64,000 bases of DNA from Denitromonas iodatirespirans (GTDB lineage: Bacteria; Pseudomonadota; Gammaproteobacteria; Burkholderiales; Rhodocyclaceae): assembly GCF_018524365.1 (NCBI RefSeq), contig NZ_JAEKFT010000008.1, forward strand, positions 62,001-126,000, read 5' to 3'. Below the pieces are notes generated by a model. It searched no databases and was not told where the DNA came from. It saw only the letters and a program-made list of their open reading frames with translations. This document shows, one piece after another, positions 27,950-37,434 of the stretch. Each line of letters opens with the position of its first letter. The stretch's first letter is position 1. The position numbers were made by a program, and so were the translations under genes.

Positions 27950-30937
27950 TTACTTCCGCGTTTCAACCTGCTGAAGCTCGCCTTCCTTCGGCATGCTGAC
28001 CGGCTGCGGACGGGGACGACCGAGCGGCACCACCGGCGCGGGGGCCGGCTGATGCGTGACCTTCTCCGGGCGGGTTTCGATCATGGTCAGGCCGCTTTCT
28101 GCCAGATTGATCGGTGCCGCCGCGGTCACCGGTGCCGGTTTTTCGACGGGCGCCGGTTTCGCTTCCGGTTCGGCCGCGGGGGTTTCAGCTGCCGGGGCTT
28201 CTTCTTCAGTCACCGCTTCGATCACCGGCTCGGCGTCGGTCTGCGGCGCAGCCACTTCCTCCGGTTCGGGCGCGGTTTCGGTTTGCGGGGCGTCGATGGC
28301 CGGAGCTTCCGCCGATTCGGCCACGGTGTGCGCGATATCGGCAGCCGGGGCTTCCGCCTCGGCGGGGGCCGGCTCGGGCGCCGCGGCTACTTCGGCCTCA
28401 GCGGCCTCAGCCACGGTTTCCGTCGGCGCGGGGGCGATTTCTACCTCGGCAGCGGCTTGCGTGTCGCTCGGGGCGGCATCCGTCGCAACCTGTGCGGCCT
28501 CGGTCGTTTCAGCGGGCAGGGCAGCATCTTCGGTGACGGCGGTGTCGCCTGCCTCGGCCGTCGCTTCCGCGCTGCTGTCTACTTCTTTGGCCTCGACGGT
28601 CGTGCTGTCTTCGTTGCGGTTCTGACGCGAACGACGACGGCGGCGACTGCGGCTGCGGCCTTCGCCGCCTTCCTCGGTGCCCGCATCTGCCGGCTCGGCG
28701 CTGGTGTCGGCCTCGATCGTGTCGGTTGTGGCGACGACTTCCTCGTTGCTCTCTTCAGCGGACGGCGTGTCGGTCGTCTCGTTCTGACGGCCCCGGCCAC
28801 GGCGGCTGCGTCGGCGGCGGCTGCCGCTGCCCTCGTCGGTGGCCGCCACGGCAACGGCCGCTGAGGTCAGCACATCGGCTTCGGCGTCGGTTGAGGTGTT
28901 GCGCGCCTCTTCGCTGGCCTGGACGTCGGTTTGCACCTCGTCGCTGCGGCTGCCGCCACGACGGTTGCGGCCGCGACGGTTGTTGCCGCGAGACTCGTCG
29001 CCCTCGCCGCGGTTGTCGCGTGACGGGCGGCCTTCGGCCTGCGCCTCGGTGCGCCCACCTTCGCGACGCTCGTTCCGGTCGCTGCGTTCGCTCCGGTCGT
29101 TACGATCACGACGACCCCGGCCCCGGCGGCCATCGCCCCGGGCCTGCTCTTCGCGCGGCGATTCGCTGCGTTTGCGGCGTGCGGGCTCTTCGACGGCCGG
29201 CGCCTGGGCGGCAGGAGCTTCGCTGCTGAACAGGCGCTTGAGCCAACCGAAGAAACCGCCGCTTGCCGCGGGGGCCGCGGCGACAACGGGGGCTTCTTCC
29301 TTGACCTCGGTGATTGGTGCCGGCTGGGCCGGCGCGATGGAGCGCACGGCGGCCTCGGGGCGCGCCGGCTTCTTGCTGCCTTCGATGACCGCTTCGCTGT
29401 AGTTGGTCTCGGCCGGCATCTGCACCATCTGGTAGCTGGGCAGCGCAGTGTCTTCCTGATTGAGCTGGTCGTGGCGCAGGCGGATGATCTCGTGCTGCGG
29501 GGTTTCGAGATGGCGGTTGGGGACGATCAGGAGATTGACCTTGTGGCGCATCTCGATATGGGCGATGTCGACCCGCTTCTCGTTGAGCAGGAAGGTGGCG
29601 ACGTCGACCGGTACCTGCACGTGGACCGCGCCGGTGTTTTCCTTCATCGCCTCTTCTTCGAGAATGCGGACGATGTGCAGCGCCGACGATTCGGTGCTGC
29701 GGATGTGACCGGTGCCGCTGCAGCGCGGGCAGGGGATGTAACTGGTTTCGGCCAGCGCCGGGCGCAGGCGCTGACGCGACAGTTCGAGCAGGCCGAAGCG
29801 GCTGATCTTGCCGGTCTGGACGCGGGCACGGTCATGGCGCAGCGCGTCGCGCAGGCGGTTCTCGACCTCGCGCTGGTTCTTGCTCGACTCCATGTCGATG
29901 AAGTCGATGACGATCAGGCCACCGAGGTCGCGCAGGCGCAACTGGCGGGCCACTTCGTCGGCCGCTTCGAGGTTGGTGCGAAGCGCCGTCTCTTCGATGT
30001 CGGCACCCTTGGTGGCGCGGCCGGAGTTCACATCCACCGACACCAGCGCTTCGGTGTGGTCGATGACCACGGCGCCACCCGAGGGCAGGGTGACCTGGCG
30101 GGCATAGGCGGATTCGATCTGGTGCTCGATCTGGAAGCGCGAGAACAGCGGCACGTCGTCGCTGTAGCGCTTCACGCGATTGACGTTCTGCGGCATGACG
30201 TGGGCCATGAACTGGCGCGCCTGCTCGTAGACATCATCGGTGTCGATCAGGATTTCGCCGATGTCCGGCTGGAAATAGTCGCGGATCGCGCGGATGACGA
30301 GGCTGCCTTCCTGGTAGATGAGGAAGGCGCCGGCCTGCGCGTGGGCCGCGCCATCGATGGCGCTCCACAGTTGCAGCAGGTAGTTCAAGTCCCACTGGAG
30401 CTCTTCGGCGCTGCGGCCGATCGCGGCGGTGCGCGCGATCAGGCTCATGCCGGCGGGCACTTCGAGGGCGTCCATGACTTCGCGCAGTTCGGCGCGCTCG
30501 TCACCCTCGACACGGCGCGAAACGCCACCGCCGCGCGGGTTGTTGGGCATCAGGACGAGGTAACGGCCAGCCAGCGAGACATAGGTGGTGAGGGCGGCGC
30601 CCTTGTTGCCACGCTCGTCCTTCTCGACCTGGACGATCAGTTCCTGACCTTCCTTGAGGACATCCTGCGGTCGCACGCGTCCTTGCTGGTCGCCACCGGC
30701 GCCCAGGTAGTTGCGCCCGATTTCCTTGAATGGCAGGAAGCCGTGCCGGTCTGCTCCGTAATCAACAAAAGCGGCTTCAAGACTGGGTTCGACCCGGGTG
30801 ATGACCGCCTTGTAAATGTTGCTCTTTCGTTGTTCTTTTGCGGCCGATTCGATATCGAGGTCGATCAGTTTCTGACCGTCGACGATTGCGACGCGTAGTT
30901 CTTCGGCCTGCGTCGCGTTGAAAAGCATGCGCTTCAT
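27950..30937 (-). CDS. rne: Ribonuclease E
   Basis: Essential endoribonuclease of mRNA decay and rRNA/tRNA maturation, and scaffold of the degradosome. The 995-residue product starts [10 protein letters not shown], then has an S1 domain (about 38-120) and the 5'-sensor/RNase H/DNase I-like core. Catalytic Asp residues lie in [11 protein letters not shown] and [11 protein letters not shown], and the Zn-link in [11 protein letters not shown]. Residues from about 510 on are low complexity: a membrane-targeting amphipathic helix [11 protein letters not shown] at 560-570, Arg-rich RNA-binding blocks ([17 protein letters not shown]), then long Ala/Glu/Pro-rich acidic stretches and a basic tail. ATG 30937 replaces a longer frame opening at 30964. 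A long leader precedes the gene. Confidence 0.93.
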   Translation of the reverse strand: MKRMLFNATQAEELRVAIVDGQKLIDLDIESAAKEQRKSNIYKAVITRVEPSLEAAFVDYGADRHGFLPFKEIGRNYLGAGGDQQGRVRPQDVLKEGQELIVQVEKDERGNKGAALTTYVSLAGRYLVLMPNNPRGGGVSRRVEGDERAELREVMDALEVPAGMSLIARTAAIGRSAEELQWDLNYLLQLWSAIDGAAHAQAGAFLIYQEGSLVIRAIRDYFQPDIGEILIDTDDVYEQARQFMAHVMPQNVNRVKRYSDDVPLFSRFQIEHQIESAYARQVTLPSGGAVVIDHTEALVSVDVNSGRATKGADIEETALRTNLEAADEVARQLRLRDLGGLIVIDFIDMESSKNQREVENRLRDALRHDRARVQTGKISRFGLLELSRQRLRPALAETSYIPCPRCSGTGHIRSTESSALHIVRILEEEAMKENTGAVHVQVPVDVATFLLNEKRVDIAHIEMRHKVNLLIVPNRHLETPQHEIIRLRHDQLNQEDTALPSYQMVQMPAETNYSEAVIEGSKKPARPEAAVRSIAPAQPAPITEVKEEAPVVAAAPAASGGFFGWLKRLFSSEAPAAQAPAVEEPARRKRSESPREEQARGDGRRGRGRRDRNDRSERSDRNERREGGRTEAQAEGRPSRDNRGEGDESRGNNRRGRNRRGGSRSDEVQTDVQASEEARNTSTDAEADVLTSAAVAVAATDEGSGSRRRRSRRGRGRQNETTDTPSAEESNEEVVATTDTIEADTSAEPADAGTEEGGEGRSRSRRRRRSRQNRNEDSTTVEAKEVDSSAEATAEAGDTAVTEDAALPAETTEAAQVATDAAPSDTQAAAEVEIAPAPTETVAEAAEAEVAAAPEPAPAEAEAPAADIAHTVAESAEAPAIDAPQTETAPEPEEVAAPQTDAEPVIEAVTEEEAPAAETPAAEPEAKPAPVEKPAPVTAAAPINLAESGLTMIETRPEKVTHQPAPAPVVPLGRPRPQPVSMPKEGELQQVETRK

Positions 30938-31320
30938 GGGTTCGTTCTCCCGCGTGTTCCACACGGGCAGGACGAGCGGCGCGCACCTTCGTGCGAGACG
31001 GAGTTTAGCGAGTTATCTTTTTAGGAGAACGGCTCTCATCCGGTAAGTTCTAGCTAACGAGGGTCGGCTGGTCGGTTCTCATGTTTCCCGCCCTGAGGGC
31101 CGGAACTTCTGATCCTGCGTGTGGGTGACGCGTATAAGCAAGAAGACAAAACAGGGTTTGCTTGCGTTACCATCGCAGCCTTTCGGGGCTGCGAGCGGAA
31201 ACTTCTGACTGGCCGGGAACCACAAAAAACGGGTTCTTTGTGCCGTCGCGAGCATTGGCATTTCCGCACAAGGCCGCATGGCGCTGGACCAAACCGGTCA
31301 GAGCGCAAGTATATGGCAGG
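30938..31320. promoter_or_regulatory. Divergent rne / rluC intergenic region (383 bases)
   Basis: This is the longest purely non-coding gap in the window, between two divergent starts. It holds an 8-bp hairpin (31173-31180 with 31187-31194, loop TTTCGG), several runs of A/T, and the rne ribosome site (GGGAGAACG on the minus strand). A long structured rne leader is a known site of RNase E autoregulation in enterobacteria; a similar role here is inference. I could not fix promoters with confidence. Open frames crossing this region have no recognisable protein and are rejected. Confidence 0.5.
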
Positions 31321-32292
31321 ATGATGGCGCAAAGCAAAAAGCTTGAAGTTCGGCACGAGCAGATCGACACGGAGTCGGCCGGGCAGCGTATCGACAATTA
31401 CCTTGTGCGTATTCTGAAAGGCGTACCCAAGAGCCATGTCTATCGCTTGCTCAGGAGTGGGCAGGTGCGCGTTGGCGGTCGCCGCGTGGCACAGACCTAT
31501 CGCTTGCAGGTCGACGATCTAGTACGGATCCCGCCGGTGCAGGTGAGCACGGCCAGCGAGCATCGCGTGGTGCCTGTCGGCCAGGCCTTGCCCGTGCTTT
31601 ATGAAGACGAGGCGTTGCTGATACTCGACAAGCCGGCCGGGCAGGCGGTGCATGGCGGGAGCGGGGTCAGCTTCGGCGTGATCGAGCAATTGCGCCGGCA
31701 GCGGCCGGATGCGCGTTTGCTGGAGCTGGCCCATCGGCTGGATCGCGAAACCTCCGGTTTGCTGATCGTCGCCAAGAAGCGCGCCGCGCTGGCCGCCTTG
31801 CATGAACTGATGCGCAACGGGGGAATCGAAAAGCATTATGTGACGGTGGTCAGCGGCCGGTGGATGAACCCTCGCCAGCACATCCGCACCCCGCTGTATA
31901 AATACCTCACGGGAGACGGCGAGCGGCGGGTGCGGGTTCAGGCCGACGGCAAACCCGCGCACAGCATCGTGACCTTGATGCGGCGCTGGGAGACGGTGAG
32001 CCAGTTGGGGGTCGAGTTGAAAACCGGGCGGACGCACCAGATCCGGGTGCATCTGACGCATCAGGGTTTCCCGCTGGTGGGGGATGACAAGTACGGGGAT
32101 TTCGCCTTGAACAAGCGCTTGGCGAAAGAGGCGGGTTTGACGCGCATGTTCCTGCATGCGGCCCGGTTGCGCTTTGCGCACCCCTTGACCGGTGCGCCGG
32201 TCTCGGTGGAGGCGCCGCTGCCGCCCGAGTTGCAGGCATTTCTGAAACACTTGGATGCGAGCGAGGTGCGCGATGCCGGCGAAGCGGTATGA
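31321..32292 (+). CDS. rluC: 23S rRNA pseudouridine synthase RluC-type
   Basis: RluA-family synthase; RluC makes pseudouridines 955, 2504 and 2580 of 23S rRNA in E. coli. The 323-residue product has an N-terminal S4 RNA-binding domain (GQRIDNYLVRILKGVPKSHV). The catalytic core includes the signature ELAHRLDRETSGLLIVAKK, where the Asp of HRLD is the nucleophile, and later GRTHQIRVHLTHQGFPLVGD. ATG 31321 and 31324 are adjacent. Upstream extension to 31162 crosses the intergenic region and is rejected. Adjacency to rne, divergent, is a common proteobacterial arrangement that supports RluC over other RluA paralogues. Confidence 0.9.
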   Translation: MMAQSKKLEVRHEQIDTESAGQRIDNYLVRILKGVPKSHVYRLLRSGQVRVGGRRVAQTYRLQVDDLVRIPPVQVSTASEHRVVPVGQALPVLYEDEALLILDKPAGQAVHGGSGVSFGVIEQLRRQRPDARLLELAHRLDRETSGLLIVAKKRAALAALHELMRNGGIEKHYVTVVSGRWMNPRQHIRTPLYKYLTGDGERRVRVQADGKPAHSIVTLMRRWETVSQLGVELKTGRTHQIRVHLTHQGFPLVGDDKYGDFALNKRLAKEAGLTRMFLHAARLRFAHPLTGAPVSVEAPLPPELQAFLKHLDASEVRDAGEAV

Positions 32293-32932
32293 GCTGATCG
32301 TGTTTGATTGGGACGGCACGCTGATGGATTCGGCCGCTGCGATTGTGCGTGCCATCCAGGCCGCCTGCCGCGATCTGGGGCTACCGGAGCCGGAAGATGT
32401 GCGCGCACGCCACGTGATCGGCCTGGGCTTGAGCGATGCCTTGAGCTACGCGGTGCCCGAGCTGACCGAAGCCAGGTATGCCGAGATGGTGGCGCGCTAT
32501 CGGCATCACTACCTGTCGCGCGATCAGGAACTGGTGCTCTTCGAGGGCATCGACTCGACGCTCAAGCGCTTGGCTGATGGTGGCTGGCGATTGGCGGTGG
32601 CGACGGGGAAGAGCCGTGTCGGGCTCGACCGAGCGTTGGCACATACTGGTCTGGGGGCGCACTTTCATGCCACGCGCTGTGCCGACGAATGCTTTTCAAA
32701 GCCGCATCCGGCCATGCTTGAGGAGTTGATGGCCGAGCTTGCGGTGCCGGCCGGGCGCACCTTGATGATCGGCGACACCACCCACGATCTGCTGATGGCA
32801 CAGAACGCCGGTGTGGATGGACTGGCCGTCACCTTCGGCGCGCATGAGCCGGCAACGCTCGCGTCGGTGCCGTCGGTGGCGCAGGTGGCGACGCCGGGAG
32901 AGTTGGATCAATGGTTGCTGGCCAACGCCTGA
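32273..32932 (+). CDS. HAD-family phosphatase, phosphoglycolate phosphatase-like
   Basis: Haloacid dehalogenase superfamily hydrolase of 219 residues with all four motifs: I DWDGTLMDS (Asp12 nucleophile, Asp14), II ATGK, III Lys in SKPHP, and IV IGDTTHDLLMA. The small helical cap after motif I matches Gph/PGP-type enzymes, which dephosphorylate 2-phosphoglycolate, though substrate cannot be fixed by eye. It overlaps rluC by 20 bases and the Rieske gene by 22, so the three genes form one coupled unit. ATG 32273 (MPAKRYELIVF) is chosen; ATG 32255 in the same frame would add six residues. Confidence 0.85.
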   Translation: MPAKRYELIVFDWDGTLMDSAAAIVRAIQAACRDLGLPEPEDVRARHVIGLGLSDALSYAVPELTEARYAEMVARYRHHYLSRDQELVLFEGIDSTLKRLADGGWRLAVATGKSRVGLDRALAHTGLGAHFHATRCADECFSKPHPAMLEELMAELAVPAGRTLMIGDTTHDLLMAQNAGVDGLAVTFGAHEPATLASVPSVAQVATPGELDQWLLANA

Positions 32933-33264
32933 TCTGTTCGGCCGAGCAGTTGTGCGAGGGCGGTGCCGGCGTGCGATTCACGATCGATGGTGTCGCCGGG
33001 CCGCTGCCGGCGTTCGTGGTGCGTTTCGATGGGCAGCCTCGGGCGTTCGTCAATCAATGTGCCCATGTGCCGATCACGCTGGATTGGTTGGAAGGCGTGT
33101 TCTTCGATGGCGAGGGCCACTACCTGATCTGCGCCACGCATGGCGCGACCTATGATCCGGTGTCGGGCATTTGCGTGGCCGGCCCCTGCCGCGGTGCCCG
33201 CCTGCGCCCTGTGCCGGTGGTCGAGCGTGACGGGGCGATCTGGCTCGCACCGACCGAAGGGTGA
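32911..33264 (+). CDS. Rieske [2Fe-2S] domain protein
   Basis: Small soluble Rieske ferredoxin-like protein (117 aa) with cluster ligands Cys50-x-His52 (NQCAHVP) and Cys74-x2-His77 (CATHGATYD). There is no transmembrane segment or second domain, so it is likely a cytoplasmic electron carrier or a stand-alone assembly-type Rieske protein. ATG 32911 follows GGGAG by ten bases and overlaps the HAD phosphatase gene. In many betaproteobacteria this gene is followed by the signal-peptide peptidase gene sppA; here only 12 bases separate it from the oppositely oriented methyltransferase gene. Partner unknown. Confidence 0.88.
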   Translation: MVAGQRLICSAEQLCEGGAGVRFTIDGVAGPLPAFVVRFDGQPRAFVNQCAHVPITLDWLEGVFFDGEGHYLICATHGATYDPVSGICVAGPCRGARLRPVPVVERDGAIWLAPTEG

Positions 33265-33276
33265 AAGGCGGCGGTC

Positions 33277-33993
33277 TTACGCCAACAACAGAAAGACGGT
33301 CGGCACCTTGCCCAGCTCGGGTAGCGGGTGTTCTCGCCAGGCTGCGACGCTGCGCATCCGAATCCACTCGTCGGTGGTGGTGATGCCGCGCGCGACGCAG
33401 AGGCGGGTGCCGGGACGACAGGTGGCGACGATGGCGTCGAGCATGCGTTGATTGCGGTAGGGCGTTTCGATGAACAGTTGCGTCTGTTTCTTGTGTGCCG
33501 ACTCCGATTCGAGCGCCTTGAGGGCGGTCGTCCGCTCGTCGTCGTGCACTGGCAGGTAGCCATGAAAGGCAAACTGCTGGCCGTTGAGGCCGGAGGCCAT
33601 GAGCGCCAGTAGCAAGGAAGACGGGCCGACCAGGGGAACGACCTGGATGTCCAGCGAATGGGCGGCACCCACCAGCAGGGCGCCCGGGTCGGCAACGGCC
33701 GGGACCCCGGCTTCGGACATGAGCCCGATGTCGTTTCCGTGCAGCGCCGGGCTGAGTAGTTCGCGCAGCGCGCCGTCGGTGGGCCGTTCGGGCAGTGCGC
33801 GGATGTTCAGCTCGCGCAGCGGCACCGGGTGTTCGAGGCGCTTGAGGTCCGCGCGCGCAGTCTTTTCGTTCTCGACGACGAAGTGCCTGAGCTGTCGGGC
33901 GATGTGCGCGGCATCGTGCGGCAGGGTGGCCGTCCATGGGCTGATGCCGAGGCTGGCAGGGACGAGGTAGAGCTTTCCGCGAGTGCTCGTCAT
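33277..33993 (-). CDS. RsmI-family (tetrapyrrole methylase fold) SAM-dependent methyltransferase, short form
   Basis: A 238-residue protein of the COG0313 family, which includes RsmI (2'-O-methylation of C1402 in 16S rRNA). Recognisable blocks are LYLVPASLGI at the N-terminus, NDIGLMSEAGVPAVADPGA (the SAM-binding loop), VVPLVGPSSLLLALMASGLNG and QLFIETPYRNQRMLDAI. It is about 40 residues shorter than typical RsmI. The short version next to maf is common in betaproteobacteria and may be a paralogue, so I do not assign the symbol. Its ATG overlaps the maf stop by four bases. An upstream in-frame extension lies inside maf and is rejected. Confidence 0.82.
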   Translation of the reverse strand: MTSTRGKLYLVPASLGISPWTATLPHDAAHIARQLRHFVVENEKTARADLKRLEHPVPLRELNIRALPERPTDGALRELLSPALHGNDIGLMSEAGVPAVADPGALLVGAAHSLDIQVVPLVGPSSLLLALMASGLNGQQFAFHGYLPVHDDERTTALKALESESAHKKQTQLFIETPYRNQRMLDAIVATCRPGTRLCVARGITTTDEWIRMRSVAAWREHPLPELGKVPTVFLLLA

Positions 33994-34565
33994 GGCACCA
34001 CGACGCCTTCGGCGCGCAGCATCCGTGTCAATGCGATCAGCGGCAGGCCGATCAGCGCGGTGGGGTCGTCGCCGCTCAGTGCGTCGAGCAGGCTGATGCC
34101 CAGGCCTTCGACCTTGGCGCTGCCGGCGCAATCGAGCGGCATCTCCTTCTCGACATAGCGGGTGATCTCCTCGTCGCTGAGCGCACGAAACTGCACCACC
34201 GTCGGCACGCCGGCGACCTGGATGCGGCCCGTGGCGCTATTGATTAGCGCCACTGCTGTATGAAACACCACGCGCTGGCCACGCATCTGCTGTAGCTGGG
34301 CAATCGCCTTCGGCACGCTGCCCGGTTTGCCGAAACGGTGTTGGCCCAGATAGGCGACCTGGTCGCTGCCGATGATCAGTGCATCGGTGGAGCGCTCGAC
34401 CAGCGCGCGTGCCTTCGCAACGGCGAGGCGCTCTGCGGTCTGGTCTGGCGTTTCGGTATCCAAGGCCGATTCGTCGACCTCGGGGCGGGCAACGACGAAA
34501 GGCAGGCCGAGACGCTCCAGCAGTTGGCGGCGATAGATGGAGGTGGAAGCGAGAATCAGGGGCAT
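33990..34565 (-). CDS. Maf-like nucleotide pyrophosphatase (YceF type, 7-methyl-GTP)
   Basis: A 191-residue Maf/HAM1-fold house-cleaning enzyme that hydrolyses modified NTPs; the YceF subgroup prefers 7-methyl-GTP. Motifs seen are LILASTSIYRRQLLERLG at the N-terminus, the PEVDESAL loop, LIIGSDQVAYLG (catalytic Asp) and YVEKEMPLDCAGSAKVEGLG. ATG 34565 (MPLILAS) is preferred over the longer frame. It is divergent from yceD, whose coding start lies 76 bases away, and coupled to the RsmI-like gene downstream. Confidence 0.87.
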   Translation of the reverse strand: MPLILASTSIYRRQLLERLGLPFVVARPEVDESALDTETPDQTAERLAVAKARALVERSTDALIIGSDQVAYLGQHRFGKPGSVPKAIAQLQQMRGQRVVFHTAVALINSATGRIQVAGVPTVVQFRALSDEEITRYVEKEMPLDCAGSAKVEGLGISLLDALSGDDPTALIGLPLIALTRMLRAEGVVVP

Positions 34566-34641
34566 GGCAATTGAGCAGCCGGGTTTCCGGTGGGTGGCGG
34601 GCTTTGACACGGGTAATCGAAAATACTATCATGCGCCGCTT

Positions 34642-35148
34642 ATGTCGCGAGATAGCTACGTGATTGATTCGCTGGCCTTCGCGCGCGAGGGCAGGCAAAA
34701 GGCAGGCCGGTTGCCGGTGAGCGATTTCGATCGCTTGGCCGCTCTGGTCTGTGCGCCGTCGGGTGACGTGGTGTTCTCGGTCACTGGCGAGAGAGACGAT
34801 CAGGGGGCTTCATTCCTTGAGGTTTCGGCAAGCTGCACCCTGGTGGTGCGTTGCCAGCGGTGCCTGCAGGCGATGTCCTGGCCGGTAGAAGTGGCCGGGC
34901 GGTTGTTGCTGGTGCCTCCGGGGCAACCATTGCCGGACGATGATCTCGAAGAGGATGCGTTCGATCCGATCCATGCGGACAGCGCGCTGGCCTTGTTGCC
35001 CCTGGTCGAAGAAGAGATCCTTCTCGGCATGCCATTCGCGCCAAGGCACGAACAGTGTGATGCGCCGTTGCCGTTGGGCGGCGCCGTTAAAAAATCGCCA
35101 TTTTCCGTCCTTCAAGGGATGAAGACGGGAAAGGGCACTGAAAATTGA
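34642..35148 (+). CDS. yceD: YceD/DUF177 family protein (23S rRNA accumulation)
   Basis: A 168-residue DUF177 protein. E. coli YceD is required for normal 23S rRNA accumulation and is cotranscribed with rpmF. Typical features are SCTLVVRCQRCLQ (Cys-rich turn), WPVEVAGRLLLV, the acidic DDDLEEDAFDP and the late VEEEILLGMPFAPRHEQC. ATG 34642 is chosen since the family begins near here; the longer frame would overlap maf. The rpmF start follows 22 bases later, the classic yceD-rpmF-plsX-fab arrangement that ties ribosome and fatty-acid synthesis. Confidence 0.88.
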   Translation: MSRDSYVIDSLAFAREGRQKAGRLPVSDFDRLAALVCAPSGDVVFSVTGERDDQGASFLEVSASCTLVVRCQRCLQAMSWPVEVAGRLLLVPPGQPLPDDDLEEDAFDPIHADSALALLPLVEEEILLGMPFAPRHEQCDAPLPLGGAVKKSPFSVLQGMKTGKGTEN

Positions 35149-35169
35149 TTGCTCCAAGGAGTTATTGCA

Positions 35170-35349
35170 ATGGCTGTTCAACAGAACAAAAAATCGCCTT
35201 CCAAGCGCGGCATGCGTCGTTCGCACGACGGTCTGACGGCTGCGCCGCTGGCGGTTGAGTCGACGACCGGTGAGGTGCACCTGCGCCATCACATCAGCCC
35301 GAACGGTTTCTACCGCGGCAAGAAAGTCGTCAAGACCAAGGGCGAATAA
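35170..35349 (+). CDS. rpmF: 50S ribosomal protein L32
   Basis: A 59-residue basic protein starting [19 protein letters not shown], with the conserved [17 protein letters not shown] near the end. It lacks the zinc-binding CxxC pairs found in some L32 forms, so it is the zinc-independent type. AAGGAG lies eight bases before ATG 35170. An intrinsic terminator follows 17 bases after the stop. Confidence 0.96.
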   Translation: MAVQQNKKSPSKRGMRRSHDGLTAAPLAVESTTGEVHLRHHISPNGFYRGKKVVKTKGE

Positions 35350-35365
35350 GCCTTGCCGAAAGAGG

Positions 35366-35399
35366 CGGCGCGACGCGTCCTGCGTTCGCGCCGTTTTTT
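35366..35399 (+). terminator. Intrinsic terminator after rpmF
   Basis: CGGCGCGA (35366-35373) pairs with TCGCGCCG (35386-35393), followed by six T. It separates yceD-rpmF from plsX. Because plsX starts only 36 bases later, some read-through into the fab genes is likely. Confidence 0.82.
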
Positions 35400-35435
35400 C
35401 GTCCCGATCTTTTCCAATTGCCTGGCCCGACGTCG

Positions 35436-36449
35436 ATGAACGTGACTATTGCTGTCGACTGCATGGGGGGGGATCACGGCCCGTCCGTGACGGTTCCGGC
35501 TGTCTGCGAATATCTCAAGCGCAGCGCCCGTACGCAGATCGTGCTGGTCGGCCGGCCCGAAGCCATCGAGCCGCTCTTGTCGGCCGCACCGCCGGATGTG
35601 CGCGGCCGCGTGCGCCTGCAGGCCGCCAGTGAAGTGGTCGGTATGGACGAGCCGCCGGCCAACGCCATGCGGAACAAGAAAGACTCGTCGATGCGGGTGG
35701 CGATCAATCTCGTCAAGTCGGGTGACGCGCAGGCGGCCGTTTCGGCCGGCAATACCGGCGCGCTGATGGCGATTTCCCGTTTTGTCCTGAAGACGCTGCC
35801 TGGCGTGGATCGGCCGGCCATCGCGTCGATCCTGCCGTCGATGCGCGGCTGCACCTACGTGCTGGACCTCGGCGCCAACGTGGATTGCACGGCCGAGCAT
35901 CTGTTGCAGTTCGGTATCATGGGCGCCAGCCTAGTGGCGGCGGTGGAGCATATCGACCGCCCGACGGTGGGCCTGCTCAATATTGGCGAAGAAGACATCA
36001 AGGGCAACGAGGTGGCCAAGCGTGCGGCGGAACTGCTTCGCAGCAGCGGCCTGAACTTCTTCGGCAACGTCGAGGGCAACGATATTTTCAAAGGCACCAC
36101 CAATGTCGTGGTGTGCGACGGTTTTGTCGGAAACGTGGCCCTGAAAGCGTCGGAAGGCCTGGCGCAGATGATGGGCACCTTCCTGCGCGAAGAGTTTCAG
36201 CGCAGCCTGTTGACCAAGGCGATGGCGCTGCTGGCGGCCCCCGTGCTGAAGCGCTTCAAGGGGCGGGTCGATCATCGCCGCTACAATGGCGCGGCACTGG
36301 TCGGGCTGCGTGGTGTGGTCGTCAAGAGCCACGGCTCCGCCGATGCTTACGCCTTCGAGCAGGCCATCGCGCGGGCTGCCGAGGCTGCCGGAAATCGATT
36401 GCTTGAGCGCATTACCGAGCGGATGGGTGCGCGGGAGGAAGCCGTATGA
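35436..36449 (+). CDS. plsX: Phosphate acyltransferase PlsX
   Basis: Makes acyl-phosphate from acyl-ACP for the PlsY route of phospholipid synthesis, acting as a peripheral membrane enzyme. The 337-residue product has [17 protein letters not shown] at the N-terminus, [15 protein letters not shown], and [17 protein letters not shown], and it ends with the conserved [23 protein letters not shown] 35436 is chosen over a frame extension at 35418. The stop overlaps the fabH start in an ATGA. Confidence 0.95.
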   Translation: MNVTIAVDCMGGDHGPSVTVPAVCEYLKRSARTQIVLVGRPEAIEPLLSAAPPDVRGRVRLQAASEVVGMDEPPANAMRNKKDSSMRVAINLVKSGDAQAAVSAGNTGALMAISRFVLKTLPGVDRPAIASILPSMRGCTYVLDLGANVDCTAEHLLQFGIMGASLVAAVEHIDRPTVGLLNIGEEDIKGNEVAKRAAELLRSSGLNFFGNVEGNDIFKGTTNVVVCDGFVGNVALKASEGLAQMMGTFLREEFQRSLLTKAMALLAAPVLKRFKGRVDHRRYNGAALVGLRGVVVKSHGSADAYAFEQAIARAAEAAGNRLLERITERMGAREEAV

Positions 36450-37411
36450 TTTATGCGCGAATTGCAGGAACCGGCAGCTGTCTGCCCGGCGCTCCGGTCA
36501 CCAACGACGATCTGGTCGCACGCGGAATCGACACCTCCGACGAGTGGATCACCACGCGCACCGGCATCCGTGCCCGGCATTTCGCGGCCGACGGCCAAAG
36601 CGCCAGCGACCTGGCGGAGATCGCCGCGCGGCGGGCCATCGAAGCGGCCGGGATGCAGGCCGAAGATGTCGACCTGATCATCGTCGCAACCTCCACCCCC
36701 GACTATATTTTTCCCAGCACTGCCGCGCTGCTTCAGTCGCGCCTCGGTATTCGCAACGAAAGTCCGGCCTTCGACGTGCAGGCGGTGTGTAGCGGTTTCG
36801 TCTATGCCCTGACGGTGGCCGAGAAGTTCATCCGGTCCGGCAGTCACAAGCGCGCGCTGGTGGTCGGGGCCGAGGTCTTCTCGCGCATTCTCGACTGGCA
36901 GGATCGCACCACCTGCGTGCTGTTTGGCGATGGCGCCGGTGCCATCATGCTCGAAGCCTCGGAGACGCCGGGCATCCTGTCGACGGCCTTGCATGCCGAC
37001 GGCAGCCATCATCCCATTCTCTGTGTGCCGGGAACCGTGGCGTCCGGCAAGGTGCTTGGCGATCCGTTCCTGCGCATGGACGGGCAGGCCGTGTTCAAGT
37101 TCGCTGTGCGGGTGCTCGGCGATGTGGCGCAGGAAGTGCTGGCATCTGCCGCGTCCGATGTGGGCGAGGTGGACTGGTTGATTCCGCACCAGGCGAACAT
37201 CCGCATCATCCATTCCACGGCAAAGCGGCTGGGGCTGCCCCTCGAGCGTGTGGTCAGCACGGTCGATGCGCATGGCAATACCTCGGCAGCGTCGATTCCC
37301 CTGGCGCTCGATGTCGCGATTCGCGACGGACGCATCCAGCGCGGCCAGCGGCTGGTACTCGAAGGCGTCGGCGGTGGCTTTACCTGGGGCGCCGCGCTGG
37401 TCCAGTATTGA
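36446..37411 (+). CDS. fabH: 3-oxoacyl-ACP synthase III
   Basis: Starts fatty-acid synthesis by condensing acetyl-CoA with malonyl-ACP. The 321-residue product has the Cys-His-Asn triad: Cys115 in VQAVCSGF, His in PHQANIRI and Asn in [10 protein letters not shown]. It begins [20 protein letters not shown] as usual and ends with [13 protein letters not shown]. It overlaps plsX by four bases, and fabD follows after 23 bases with an AAGGAG site. Confidence 0.96.
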   Translation: MIYARIAGTGSCLPGAPVTNDDLVARGIDTSDEWITTRTGIRARHFAADGQSASDLAEIAARRAIEAAGMQAEDVDLIIVATSTPDYIFPSTAALLQSRLGIRNESPAFDVQAVCSGFVYALTVAEKFIRSGSHKRALVVGAEVFSRILDWQDRTTCVLFGDGAGAIMLEASETPGILSTALHADGSHHPILCVPGTVASGKVLGDPFLRMDGQAVFKFAVRVLGDVAQEVLASAASDVGEVDWLIPHQANIRIIHSTAKRLGLPLERVVSTVDAHGNTSAASIPLALDVAIRDGRIQRGQRLVLEGVGGGFTWGAALVQY

Positions 37412-37434
37412 GCGGTTCCGTTCAAGGAGTTTCC

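Noticed and set aside
28056-28625. Ala/Ser/Gly-rich plus-strand frame of 189 codons
   Set aside because: It is the antisense of the repetitive Ala/Glu/Pro tail of RNase E; simple composition only.
31054-31437. 127-codon minus-strand frame in the rne-rluC gap
   Set aside because: No family resemblance, and it overlaps the rluC start; better explained as chance in a regulatory gap.
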